Shown one piece after another: positions 28,421-34,857 of a stretch of DNA of 64,000 nucleotides. Numbering within the stretch: the first letter of the stretch is position 1; each line of letters opens with the position of its first letter. Source of the stretch: Natronocella acetinitrilica. Its GTDB lineage: Bacteria > Pseudomonadota > Gammaproteobacteria > Nitrococcales > Aquisalimonadaceae. Location: NCBI RefSeq assembly GCF_024170285.1, contig NZ_JALJXV010000006.1, forward strand, positions 62,001 to 126,000, given 5' to 3'. The position numbers and the translations under genes are program-made. The notes beneath the pieces were generated by a model. The model was not told where the DNA came from. It was given only the letters and a program-made list of their open reading frames with translations, and searched no databases.

Positions 28421-28720
28421 ATGTCTGATTTTATAGAAAATATCGGTTTTGGCATCGCAGTAGCTGGACTCTGCGCCTTGTTTTACCAATCCTATCTCTG
28501 GCTGCAGCAAGGCTATTGGATACCAATATCGAACGACGAGGTGTTTCTTTATTTTGATATCACTTTTTCATGGCCGTACACCGCGGAGAACTGGCACGGA
28601 GTCGCTTCCGTGATGAGATGGTTATTGGACCAACAGTTTTCTTTTACAGCGGTATTTGGCGGAGGTTCCCTAGTAGTAATTTGTGCCGCTTTTGAGTCTT
28701 TGTCTGAGATTAATCGCTAG
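28421..28720 (+). CDS. Two-helix membrane protein, cassette 3
   Basis: 99 residues, paralogue of 27808-28089: helix, GYWIPISNDEVFLYF, WHGVASVMRWLL, helix. The ATG at 28421 follows GAAGG. The DNA is clearly AT-richer than the phage late genes on both sides. Small two-helix proteins in such places include superinfection-exclusion proteins; no direct match is recognised. Confidence 0.7.
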   Translation: MSDFIENIGFGIAVAGLCALFYQSYLWLQQGYWIPISNDEVFLYFDITFSWPYTAENWHGVASVMRWLLDQQFSFTAVFGGGSLVVICAAFESLSEINR

Positions 28721-28742
28721 ATTCCTCGCTGCAGATCACGGC

Positions 28743-28774
28743 AAAAATAACCCGCCACCAGGGCGGGCAATGGA
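28743..28774 (-). terminator. Terminator of the tail-fibre block
   Basis: On the minus strand the stem GCCCGCC / GGCGGG with loop CTGGT is followed by TTATTTTT. It lies just past the stop of the leftward gene at 28792 and would end that late transcript before the antisense cassettes. Confidence 0.8.
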
Positions 28775-28791
28775 GGAGTGGCACTACAAAC

Positions 28792-29145
28792 CTACTGCTC
28801 CGCCACCCAGAACCGCGCGCTGCGGTCCAGCTGGGTGCCGTCGGCGAAGGTCACGCGGTTGGTGAACAGCACCAAGCGCGCGGCTAGGGCCTCCTCGGCG
28901 GACTCCGCTGACACCTCAACCTGGTTCGCGTGGGCGTACTCCGTTTGGTCCACATCGTACACGGTCACATCCGTGCGTGTGTCGTGTGCCGTCCAGCCGT
29001 CGGGCAACCGCCACTCGCTGGCCTGAATGGCACCATGGCGGGCCACAGACTCCGCCCAGCTGATGCTCACCCACTCGCGGTTGTCCGGATCCCACCGCAC
29101 CGGGTCCTGCGGGGCTTCCCTGCCCTCGTGAATCAGCGCCGACAT
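28792..29145 (-). CDS. Phage late protein, uncharacterised
   Basis: 117 residues, ending in NRVTFADGTQLDRSARFWVAEQ. The N-terminal half contains DNREWVSISWAESVARHGA. It belongs to a run of small overlapping genes after the repeat-rich protein and shares one base with the next gene. A decayed copy of its C-terminal part exists at 28159. No function recognised; a virion or fibre accessory role is inferred from position. Confidence 0.65.
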   Translation of the reverse strand: MSALIHEGREAPQDPVRWDPDNREWVSISWAESVARHGAIQASEWRLPDGWTAHDTRTDVTVYDVDQTEYAHANQVEVSAESAEEALAARLVLFTNRVTFADGTQLDRSARFWVAEQ

Positions 29146-29510
29146 TACGGCGCAGCCGGTGCGGCGACGCGCACGCCCCAGGTGCCCACGGTGACGGTGC
29201 CGCCGGCGGTGAGCATCTGCGGGTCGCAGACGGTGACGTAGATGTTGTCACCCTCATCGACCACGACGTGATCAGCCTCGCCGCTGGCATCGATTGCCAG
29301 GTCCGGCTGCTGGTCCATATCAACCCGCCGACCATCGGGGCTGGCGTTGCTTTTGGCCCAGTCCCCGGCCGTGAGCGTGCCATCCGCCAGTGCGACGTTG
29401 CTGAGATCGGCCAGGTTGGTGGGCTCGCCCGCACATACAGTGACACGCACCGTCTCGGCCACACGGTCCAGCGTGCCATCCAGGTAATAGTCATCTGCCT
29501 TGCGCGCCAT
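29145..29510 (-). CDS. Phage late protein, uncharacterised
   Basis: 121 residues, acidic and beta-prone (TVRVTVCAGEPTNLADLSNV, then GTVTVGTWGVRVAAPAAP). Start and stop each share a base with a neighbour, so translation is coupled in this block. Probably structural; unassigned. Confidence 0.65.
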   Translation of the reverse strand: MARKADDYYLDGTLDRVAETVRVTVCAGEPTNLADLSNVALADGTLTAGDWAKSNASPDGRRVDMDQQPDLAIDASGEADHVVVDEGDNIYVTVCDPQMLTAGGTVTVGTWGVRVAAPAAP

Positions 29511-29764
29511 CAGCTTTTACCCCGCTTGACGTTGTTGCTACCGATCTCGATATCCCGCGGCTGGATCTTCACCGGCCCGGGCTTGGCCTCCGGCCCCGGC
29601 TCCATGCCGTCGACATCCACCCAGCCAGCTTCCCGCCAGCGCAGCACCCTGTCGCCGGAAATGCCGAGCTTCGCCCGGCTGTGGGTGTTGCCGTCTTCGT
29701 ACTGGCGGTGATCAGCCCGAAAGTCGATCTTCACCGTGAACTTGTCTGCTACGTCGTCGGCCAT
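29510..29764 (-). CDS. Phage late protein, uncharacterised
   Basis: 84 residues with a charged middle (DFRADHRQYEDGNTHSRAKLG) and a lysine-rich end. Coupled to the next gene by a one-base overlap. No family recognised. Confidence 0.6.
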   Translation of the reverse strand: MADDVADKFTVKIDFRADHRQYEDGNTHSRAKLGISGDRVLRWREAGWVDVDGMEPGPEAKPGPVKIQPRDIEIGSNNVKRGKS

Positions 29765-29773
29765 TGGCCCCTC

Positions 29774-30661
29774 CTAGTGCTTCACGGCCACGATCCGCGC
29801 AGATGGCATCACCACCATCAGCCGCTCGTGGCCCTGGACGATCATGAGCCGACCGGCGCGGAATACGCCGTCGGGGAATGGCACCTGCTGCGCCAGGTGC
29901 GCATGCAGTGCATCGCTGACAACCAGTACGGCGTCCGCGATGAGATCCGGCGACAGGCTGCCGTGCTGATGCAGCGCATCGCGCACCGCCAGCACGTCGG
30001 CACCGGTGAGCATGGGCGCGGTGCTTGCCTGCCCGTGCGCAGCATCCAGCGGCTGCAGCACGACGGATAGCGACAGCGCGGGCTCTGTGCTGCTCACCCC
30101 ATGCGCGGTGTCATGGACTGCGATGACGTGCGCCTGCGTCAGTGGTGCCGCCTCGGCGGCTTGCGCGTGCACCGCATCGGCTACGTTGATGATGCCGGCA
30201 ACACCCAGGGTGACCGCTGTCGCGTAGTGACCGTGGTCGCCATCGTCGACGCCGAGGACGTAGCTCTGCGTGAGCGGCACGCCCAGGGCGGTGTGCGTCT
30301 GCACTGCATCGGCAACGGCGAGCTGCGCGGCTTGCGAGAGCGATGCGACCGTGGAGGCCTGCGCGTGGGCGGTGTCGTTGACAGCCAGGACGGCGGCCTG
30401 CGTCAGCGCCGGTGCGGTGGCTGACTTCGCGTGTGCCGTGCTGGCTGCGGTGAGCACAACGGCCTGCGTGAGGTCGACGGCCTGGCTCGTCTGCGCGTGG
30501 TCGGTGCTGCCCGGCTGGAGCTGGCTGGCTTGTGTGAGCGCGGCGGCTTCGCTGGTCTGGCCGTGGGCGGCTGAGGCGACGCTGAGTGCAAGCACCTCTT
30601 CGGCGCCCGTCTGCACGTAAAAGCCATCAACGTAATAGCTTTCCACATACGCAGGCATCAA
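29774..30661 (-). CDS. Repeat protein with eleven 22-residue units
   Basis: 295 residues. Residues 26-267 are eleven units of exactly 22 residues with the pattern L-x-V-x-D-A-x-H-A-Q-x-S-x(3)-A-x-L-T-Q-x-x, for example LAVNDTAHAQASTVASLSQA. Similar DAxHAHxA repeats occur in structural proteins of other phages. The periodic His and Asp and regular length suggest a fibrous beta structure or an extended spacer on the virion. The last 28 residues are non-repetitive. It overlaps the fibre-esterase gene by four bases. Confidence 0.75.
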   Translation of the reverse strand: MMPAYVESYYVDGFYVQTGAEEVLALSVASAAHGQTSEAAALTQASQLQPGSTDHAQTSQAVDLTQAVVLTAASTAHAKSATAPALTQAAVLAVNDTAHAQASTVASLSQAAQLAVADAVQTHTALGVPLTQSYVLGVDDGDHGHYATAVTLGVAGIINVADAVHAQAAEAAPLTQAHVIAVHDTAHGVSSTEPALSLSVVLQPLDAAHGQASTAPMLTGADVLAVRDALHQHGSLSPDLIADAVLVVSDALHAHLAQQVPFPDGVFRAGRLMIVQGHERLMVVMPSARIVAVKH

Positions 30662-32106
30662 CCGCCCTCCAGCTGCTCAACTCGCAACCTAAGGGCTTCG
30701 ATGTGCTCCCAGAGCGCAAGGAAATTGTCGTCCACCTCTTCCGCTGCAAGCCGGTTTTCCGGCACATCTTCGGACGGCTTTGTTATCCAGTCTGGGTGTT
30801 GCAGCGTCCTGAGAGTCTTGATTCTCGGAGGGGATTCCAGGCTAGCCAGTAGCTGATCAAACAAGAACTGGTGACCAGCCGCGTTCGGATGCACACCATC
30901 ACCGGAGTCATACTCAGACTTGAACGTGCCGTCTGTGTCCGCCAGCTCGTCGTAGATCTGCACCGCACGCGGGCCGAACTCTGTGCTGATTGCCACGGCC
31001 CCGGCCGCCAGCTTGTCCCGCGCTTCCTGGTTGAAGTTACGTGGTTGCGTTTCAAAAAACCGGTAATCGACTTCCGCAGCCACGCACGCGTCCCGGATGG
31101 CGCGTGCGACGTCCATGTACTGCTCGACCGTGCCATCGGCTCCGCTGGGGTTAGCCCAGTTGCTGGGGAAGTTGACAACAATCAGGTCTGCACCCGCAGC
31201 AATAGCCGCCGTGACGTTTGCGGTCGTGTTAACTGCCGACCAGCCAGACAGCACTGAATAGCCGTCCGGGGCCGAGTAAGTAATTGTCTCCCCGCTGCTC
31301 GCGAAGTTCGTTACAGCATATTCCTCTTCCGCCGCCAACAATTCGGGCCAGGACTCCCCGGTAGCGACAGAGTTGCCGTCCGCAGTAGAAGAGCCCAACA
31401 CGTAGACGCTTTTAACCGTTGGCTCGGGGTCCGGGTCGGGGTCGTCAACCGGGTCGCCAACAGGCCCAAGGTCCGGGGCGTAGCTCACGTAATCAACGAA
31501 CGTATTGCCAATGGTGCTGCTAACGCCCCACACGACCATGGCGTAGCGTCCTGCCACCTGCACCCCCGCCGAATCCTCACGGGTGCGCTGCGCTATGAAT
31601 TCGTTGTTGTCCGCCCGGAAGATGTCCGCCGTGAATACTGTGGGGTTGGCGCCGCGTATGCGGATGCGGATGCGCAGATCGATTCTGCTCGGCAAGGTGA
31701 CATTGTCAATGGATACGTTGGTGGAGCTGTTTTCTACCGTGCGCCACCAGTCGCAACGCAACTCGGTGTCGCCTGCGTACGAAAACCCTATTAGCCAGAA
31801 ACTGTTCTCATCCTCCTTGCCAGTGTTGATCAAGTCAGTAGCTTGATGCCGTGCAGCCACTCCAAAATTAACGCTATCGTCGCTCGTGGCTTTTAGAACA
31901 AATTCATAGTCCTGATCAAGCGATTGCTCGGCTGCCGGACGAAACAGAAAATGCGACCGGGCCTGTGAGAATCCACTAGGAGTGCTGCTCGTGTTCGCAG
32001 AGCGCAGGCGGGCGGCCTCGATACTGAATATATTGCCGAGGTTATCGACCCAATCGTTACCGACTGTGCTGCTATCCGGGCGATCAAATAAATCGATAAA
32101 TGGCAT
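30658..32106 (-). CDS. Tail fibre/spike with SGNH-type esterase domain
   Basis: 482 residues. Residues 1-210 form a beta-rich lectin-like domain; after an acidic linker (VDDPDPDPEP) comes an SGNH hydrolase domain with block I GSS at 238-240 and the Asp403/His406 pair in SGDGVHPNAAGH; a short coiled coil ends the protein. Such domains on phage tails deacetylate or de-esterify surface polysaccharide. Substrate unknown. Confidence 0.75.
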   Translation of the reverse strand: MPFIDLFDRPDSSTVGNDWVDNLGNIFSIEAARLRSANTSSTPSGFSQARSHFLFRPAAEQSLDQDYEFVLKATSDDSVNFGVAARHQATDLINTGKEDENSFWLIGFSYAGDTELRCDWWRTVENSSTNVSIDNVTLPSRIDLRIRIRIRGANPTVFTADIFRADNNEFIAQRTREDSAGVQVAGRYAMVVWGVSSTIGNTFVDYVSYAPDLGPVGDPVDDPDPDPEPTVKSVYVLGSSTADGNSVATGESWPELLAAEEEYAVTNFASSGETITYSAPDGYSVLSGWSAVNTTANVTAAIAAGADLIVVNFPSNWANPSGADGTVEQYMDVARAIRDACVAAEVDYRFFETQPRNFNQEARDKLAAGAVAISTEFGPRAVQIYDELADTDGTFKSEYDSGDGVHPNAAGHQFLFDQLLASLESPPRIKTLRTLQHPDWITKPSEDVPENRLAAEEVDDNFLALWEHIEALRLRVEQLEGG

Positions 32107-32109
32107 GGG

Positions 32110-32250
32110 CTAGACCCCCCGCTGCGTACAATCGCCGCCCATGCCAGACACACGCGTATTGGTCGCCCGCGCCTGCATCTGTGCCATGGCGTCCTCGGCC
32201 TGCGCCTGGGACTCGAACTCGGCCATCACTGTGAGTCGGTAGACCGGCAT
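32110..32250 (-). CDS. Small phage protein
   Basis: 46 residues, MPVYRLTVMAEFESQAQAED and a glycine/cysteine-containing end. Its ATG overlaps the upstream stop as TGATG, which supports translation. The start looks like the first strand and helix of a ferredoxin-like fold. No function assigned. Confidence 0.6.
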   Translation of the reverse strand: MPVYRLTVMAEFESQAQAEDAMAQMQARATNTRVSGMGGDCTQRGV

Positions 32251-32687
32251 CAATCCTCCAGCCGGAACGTCACGACGTTCGTCGGGCTGCCGGGCGGGGC
32301 CTGCTCGCGGGTGAGCTCTAGTTCTTCCGCGCTGTAGTTGCTCGTGAGCCCGTCTGTGTCCGTTGCCGTCATGCGGCAGTAGTACGTGCCGGGCTCGGGA
32401 AGGAACTCCACCAGGTCGGCATCGTGCTCGCCTTCGTCGGAGAGGCCGGGGATCTGGTAGCTGGCGGCGTCATACGGGCCGCCCTCCTCCGTGCCACAGA
32501 GCAGCGTGTAATGGCTCACCTCGGTGGCGCGGTCGAGCGGCGTGCCGTCCATCCGCGTGTCGGGGCCATCCCACGCGATGGGGATGACAGGCGGCTCCCA
32601 GTCGGTGGGCTGGCCGGCATGCGCCAAAGCGATCGCCGCGAAGGCGAAGCAGGCGGCGATCAAAATGCGATACAGAATACCCATCAT
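32250..32687 (-). CDS. Exported fibronectin-type phage protein
   Basis: 145 residues with a signal peptide (LIAACFAFAAIALAHA, cleavage about residue 24) and one beta-sandwich of fibronectin III type (SHYTLLCGTEEGGPYDA, then TYYCRMTATDTDGLTSNYS). The two cysteines could pair in the periplasm. Export is unusual for a virion protein; it may act in the periplasm at lysis or in lysogeny. Confidence 0.65.
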   Translation of the reverse strand: MMGILYRILIAACFAFAAIALAHAGQPTDWEPPVIPIAWDGPDTRMDGTPLDRATEVSHYTLLCGTEEGGPYDAASYQIPGLSDEGEHDADLVEFLPEPGTYYCRMTATDTDGLTSNYSAEELELTREQAPPGSPTNVVTFRLED

Positions 32688-33295
32688 GCGGTGGCCTCCA
32701 GGGGCTGTGTGGTGGCGGCGTGTTGCCGTGCAATGCGGGATGCGATGCGCGAAACCTTGTCGGCGTGGTCATACCAGGCGTGGCCGACGCCGCGCAGCTC
32801 GACGTTGCGCACGCGGGGGTCGTCGCCCTGGTAGCCGTGGCGGCCCATGTCGGCGCGCCAGTACAGGTGCGGCCGCCGCCAGCGCCACGGGGCGAGCCTG
32901 GTGACCGCGCCGTAGCAGCGCCCGGCGGTGATGGCCCGGTCGCTGCGGTCGTGGTAGACGGTGGCCTTCTGCACTTGCCCAGGGATTTCGTGGCGGCCGT
33001 TGAGCGGCACTGAGATCAGGTGCAGATTGCGCACCGGCGCGCCCAGCTCCGCGACCTGGATGGCCGTGACGCCACCGTTGGAAAAGCCCACCAGGTCGAC
33101 CGGCCCGCCCAGCGCATCGACTACTGCCATGACGGTGTTGATGGCCGTGCGGTTGCTGAGCGGCAGCAGGATCGAGTAACCGGCGATGTGGGCGTCCAGC
33201 CCATGCCAGCGCAGCGCATCCCGCAGCCCACCCAGCTGGCGCTCGCCACGGTGCCAAGCGCGAATACCGGGGATCAGGACGACAGGCACGCTCAT
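32684..33295 (-). CDS. Alpha/beta hydrolase in the lysis region
   Basis: 203 residues with an alpha/beta-hydrolase fold: VVLIPGIRAW at the N-terminus, nucleophile elbow GFSNGG with Ser72, and a C-terminal GVGHAWY that could supply His. It sits between an exported protein and a lipoprotein, in the slot where lysis genes are found. It could be an esterase acting on envelope lipids, in analogy to LysB enzymes of mycobacteriophages, but no specific homology is claimed. Confidence 0.7.
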   Translation of the reverse strand: MSVPVVLIPGIRAWHRGERQLGGLRDALRWHGLDAHIAGYSILLPLSNRTAINTVMAVVDALGGPVDLVGFSNGGVTAIQVAELGAPVRNLHLISVPLNGRHEIPGQVQKATVYHDRSDRAITAGRCYGAVTRLAPWRWRRPHLYWRADMGRHGYQGDDPRVRNVELRGVGHAWYDHADKVSRIASRIARQHAATTQPLEATA

Positions 33296-33301
33296 GCGCG
33301 G

Positions 33302-33763
33302 CTACCGCAAGTAGGGCCGAGCGCCGCGGGCGAAGCTATCGAGCAGCGCATGGACGTTGGCCACGGCATCATCGCTCAGCTCACCAGCCGCGCGGGCTCG
33401 CTCGATGTCCTCGCGGAACAGCAGGTAAAGGTCGCGGATCAGCTGCTCGTCGGCGGGCGAGAGGCGATGCCAGGGAATTTGCCGATCGGCCTCCGCAATC
33501 AGCTCATCCATCGTGAGCGTGTCGGCGGCATCGACGTAATCACGCAGGCGTTCGATGGCACCGATCGTTTCAGCTGCGCGGACCGCCTGGTCGCTGCCGG
33601 CGTCGACAAAGCGCGCCGAGGATTGCGAGGCGAGGAGCTGCAGGCCGAGGGAATCGCGATCGAGGCGCTCGGCCACGGTGTTGAGCGCGGCGCAGCCGGC
33701 AAGCGCTAGCAGCACAACCACCAGGGCCATGCTGGCAAGGATTCGTTGCAGGGTGACAGGCAT
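33302..33763 (-). CDS. Phage lipoprotein
   Basis: 153 residues with signal peptide and lipobox (LLALAGC, lipidated Cys near residue 24), followed by a helical domain containing HRLSPADEQLIRDLYLLF. First gene after the toxin-antitoxin cassette in the leftward direction. A lysis-related role such as outer spanin is possible, but it is longer than typical and lacks a nested gene. Confidence 0.65.
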   Translation of the reverse strand: MPVTLQRILASMALVVVLLALAGCAALNTVAERLDRDSLGLQLLASQSSARFVDAGSDQAVRAAETIGAIERLRDYVDAADTLTMDELIAEADRQIPWHRLSPADEQLIRDLYLLFREDIERARAAGELSDDAVANVHALLDSFARGARPYLR

Positions 33764-33818
33764 GGCGCCCTCCGCTGGTCACAGGTTTGCGGGGCTTACC
33801 TGTGGGACGGTAGCGGGG

Positions 33819-33847
33819 GCGGTGTCTCATTTCGGCAGGGAATGGGA
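33819..33847. repeat. Repeat A copy 3 (short)
   Basis: Twenty-nine bases with core GTCTCATTTCGGCAGGGAAT, matching the outer part of copies 1 and 2 except for one missing base. It again lies upstream of a rightward cassette gene and upstream of a leftward late gene. Confidence 0.85.
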
Positions 33848-33899
33848 TTTTATGGTACGCCATTGACGCATGTACGCCACGGACGTACCATGGCCGTCC

Positions 33900-34214
33900 A
33901 TGATCTTTGTAGAGACCATCATTTTCACGAGGCAAATAGATCGGCTGTTGAGCCATGACGAATATTTGGCGCTTCAGCAACGTCTAGCAGAAACGCCGGA
34001 GGTGGGTCCGGTCATTCCCGGTACCGGCGGGCTTCGAAAAACAAGATGGCGGGGTATCGGGAAAGGTACACGCGGAGGTATTCGCGTTATCTACTATCAC
34101 TTTGCCGCAGCCAATCAGATTCGGCTGCTTTTGGCTTACGCTAAAGCCAGCCAAGAAAACTTGACAGAAGATCAGAAAAAAATAATCCGCCAATTGAACG
34201 AAGAGTGGAGGTAA
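33900..34214 (+). CDS. RelE/HigB-type toxin
   Basis: 104 residues from the ATG at 33900 (MIFVETIIFTRQID). Matches RelE-family ribosome-dependent mRNA interferases of the type paired with NadS antitoxins: PGTGGLRKTRWRG, RGGIRVIYYHF and a C-terminal YAKASQENLTEDQKK. The frame is open to 33870, but the first ten residues are not part of the family. Toxin-first order. Confidence 0.88.
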   Translation: MIFVETIIFTRQIDRLLSHDEYLALQQRLAETPEVGPVIPGTGGLRKTRWRGIGKGTRGGIRVIYYHFAAANQIRLLLAYAKASQENLTEDQKKIIRQLNEEWR

Positions 34215-34240
34215 TCAGGCCGGATCAGGAGGAAGCCACT

Positions 34241-34531
34241 TTGGATAAAGAGCTGTTCGACAATCTCGTCGAGAGCATGCAGCAAATGAATGAGATCAGT
34301 CGAGGTGAACGAGAACCGTCGAGAGAGTTCACTGTTGATGCCCTAGCTGTGAAGAACATACGCAAAAGCACGAGACTTTCTCAGCAGCGGTTCGCACGCG
34401 TCATACAAGTCGAGGTAGGGACGCTTCGAAACTGGGAACAAGGAAGGCGGGAGCCCACTGGGCCAGCAAAGGCGTTACTGAAGGCAATCGCCAAAGACCC
34501 TGAGCATGTACTGAAAGCCCTGTCTTCGTGA
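34241..34531 (+). CDS. NadS-type antitoxin with HTH domain
   Basis: 96 residues. I choose the TTG at 34241, preceded by AGGAGG, because family members start at (M)DKELFDNLVESMQQ; an in-frame ATG at 34205 overlaps the toxin gene. The C-terminal helix-turn-helix RLSQQRFARVIQVEVGTLRNWEQGRREP is typical. It should neutralise the toxin and repress the operon. Confidence 0.85.
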   Translation: MDKELFDNLVESMQQMNEISRGEREPSREFTVDALAVKNIRKSTRLSQQRFARVIQVEVGTLRNWEQGRREPTGPAKALLKAIAKDPEHVLKALSS

Positions 34532-34535
34532 ACCG

Positions 34536-34570
34536 ACGCGCTATTGGAAGGATTCCGATAGCGCGTTTTG
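34536..34570 (+). terminator. Terminator of the toxin-antitoxin operon
   Basis: Long hairpin with arms ACGCGCTAT and ATAGCGCGT plus the inner pair GGAA/TTCC, followed by TTTT. It begins five bases after the antitoxin stop. It makes the toxin-antitoxin pair a self-contained unit inside the antisense late operon. Confidence 0.88.
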
Positions 34571-34590
34571 CTTTGCCTTGGACAGCGATT

Positions 34591-34857
34591 TCACGTCGAC
34601 AAGATCCGATACAACGTACTACGGCTAATCCCCCACCGCCTACACACCTCGCGGTGGTTCCGCCCATCGAACTCCCGCCGGACCTGGCGGTTCCGCGCCG
34701 CCTTGCGGTCCAGGCCGCCGTGCATCAGGTCCAGCCGCGTCTGCACGCTGCCGGCGAGCAGCTTGGCCACATCGGGCGACACCCCCAGCCGCACGGCATT
34801 CGCCACGATCTCCGACCGCAGCTCGCGCAGCAGACGCTCCTGCTTCAGGTCAGCCAT
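34591..34857 (-). CDS. Mor-like DNA-binding protein
   Basis: 88 residues ending in a helix-turn-helix, DGRNHREVCRRWGISRSTLYRIL, in the style of the C-terminal domain of the Mu Mor/C activators. The N-terminal helices could dimerise. The start overlaps the terminase gene by 13 bases. A role in activating late transcription is suggested by family and place. Confidence 0.7.
   Translation of the reverse strand: MADLKQERLLRELRSEIVANAVRLGVSPDVAKLLAGSVQTRLDLMHGGLDRKAARNRQVRREFDGRNHREVCRRWGISRSTLYRILST

Noticed and set aside
25296-28930. Insertion sequence or transposon carrying the cassettes
   Set aside because: No transposase, no terminal inverted repeats and no target duplication; the repeats are pieces of phage genes.
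29774-32106. Diversity-generating retroelement at the tail fibre
   Set aside because: No reverse transcriptase or template repeat is found in the window.
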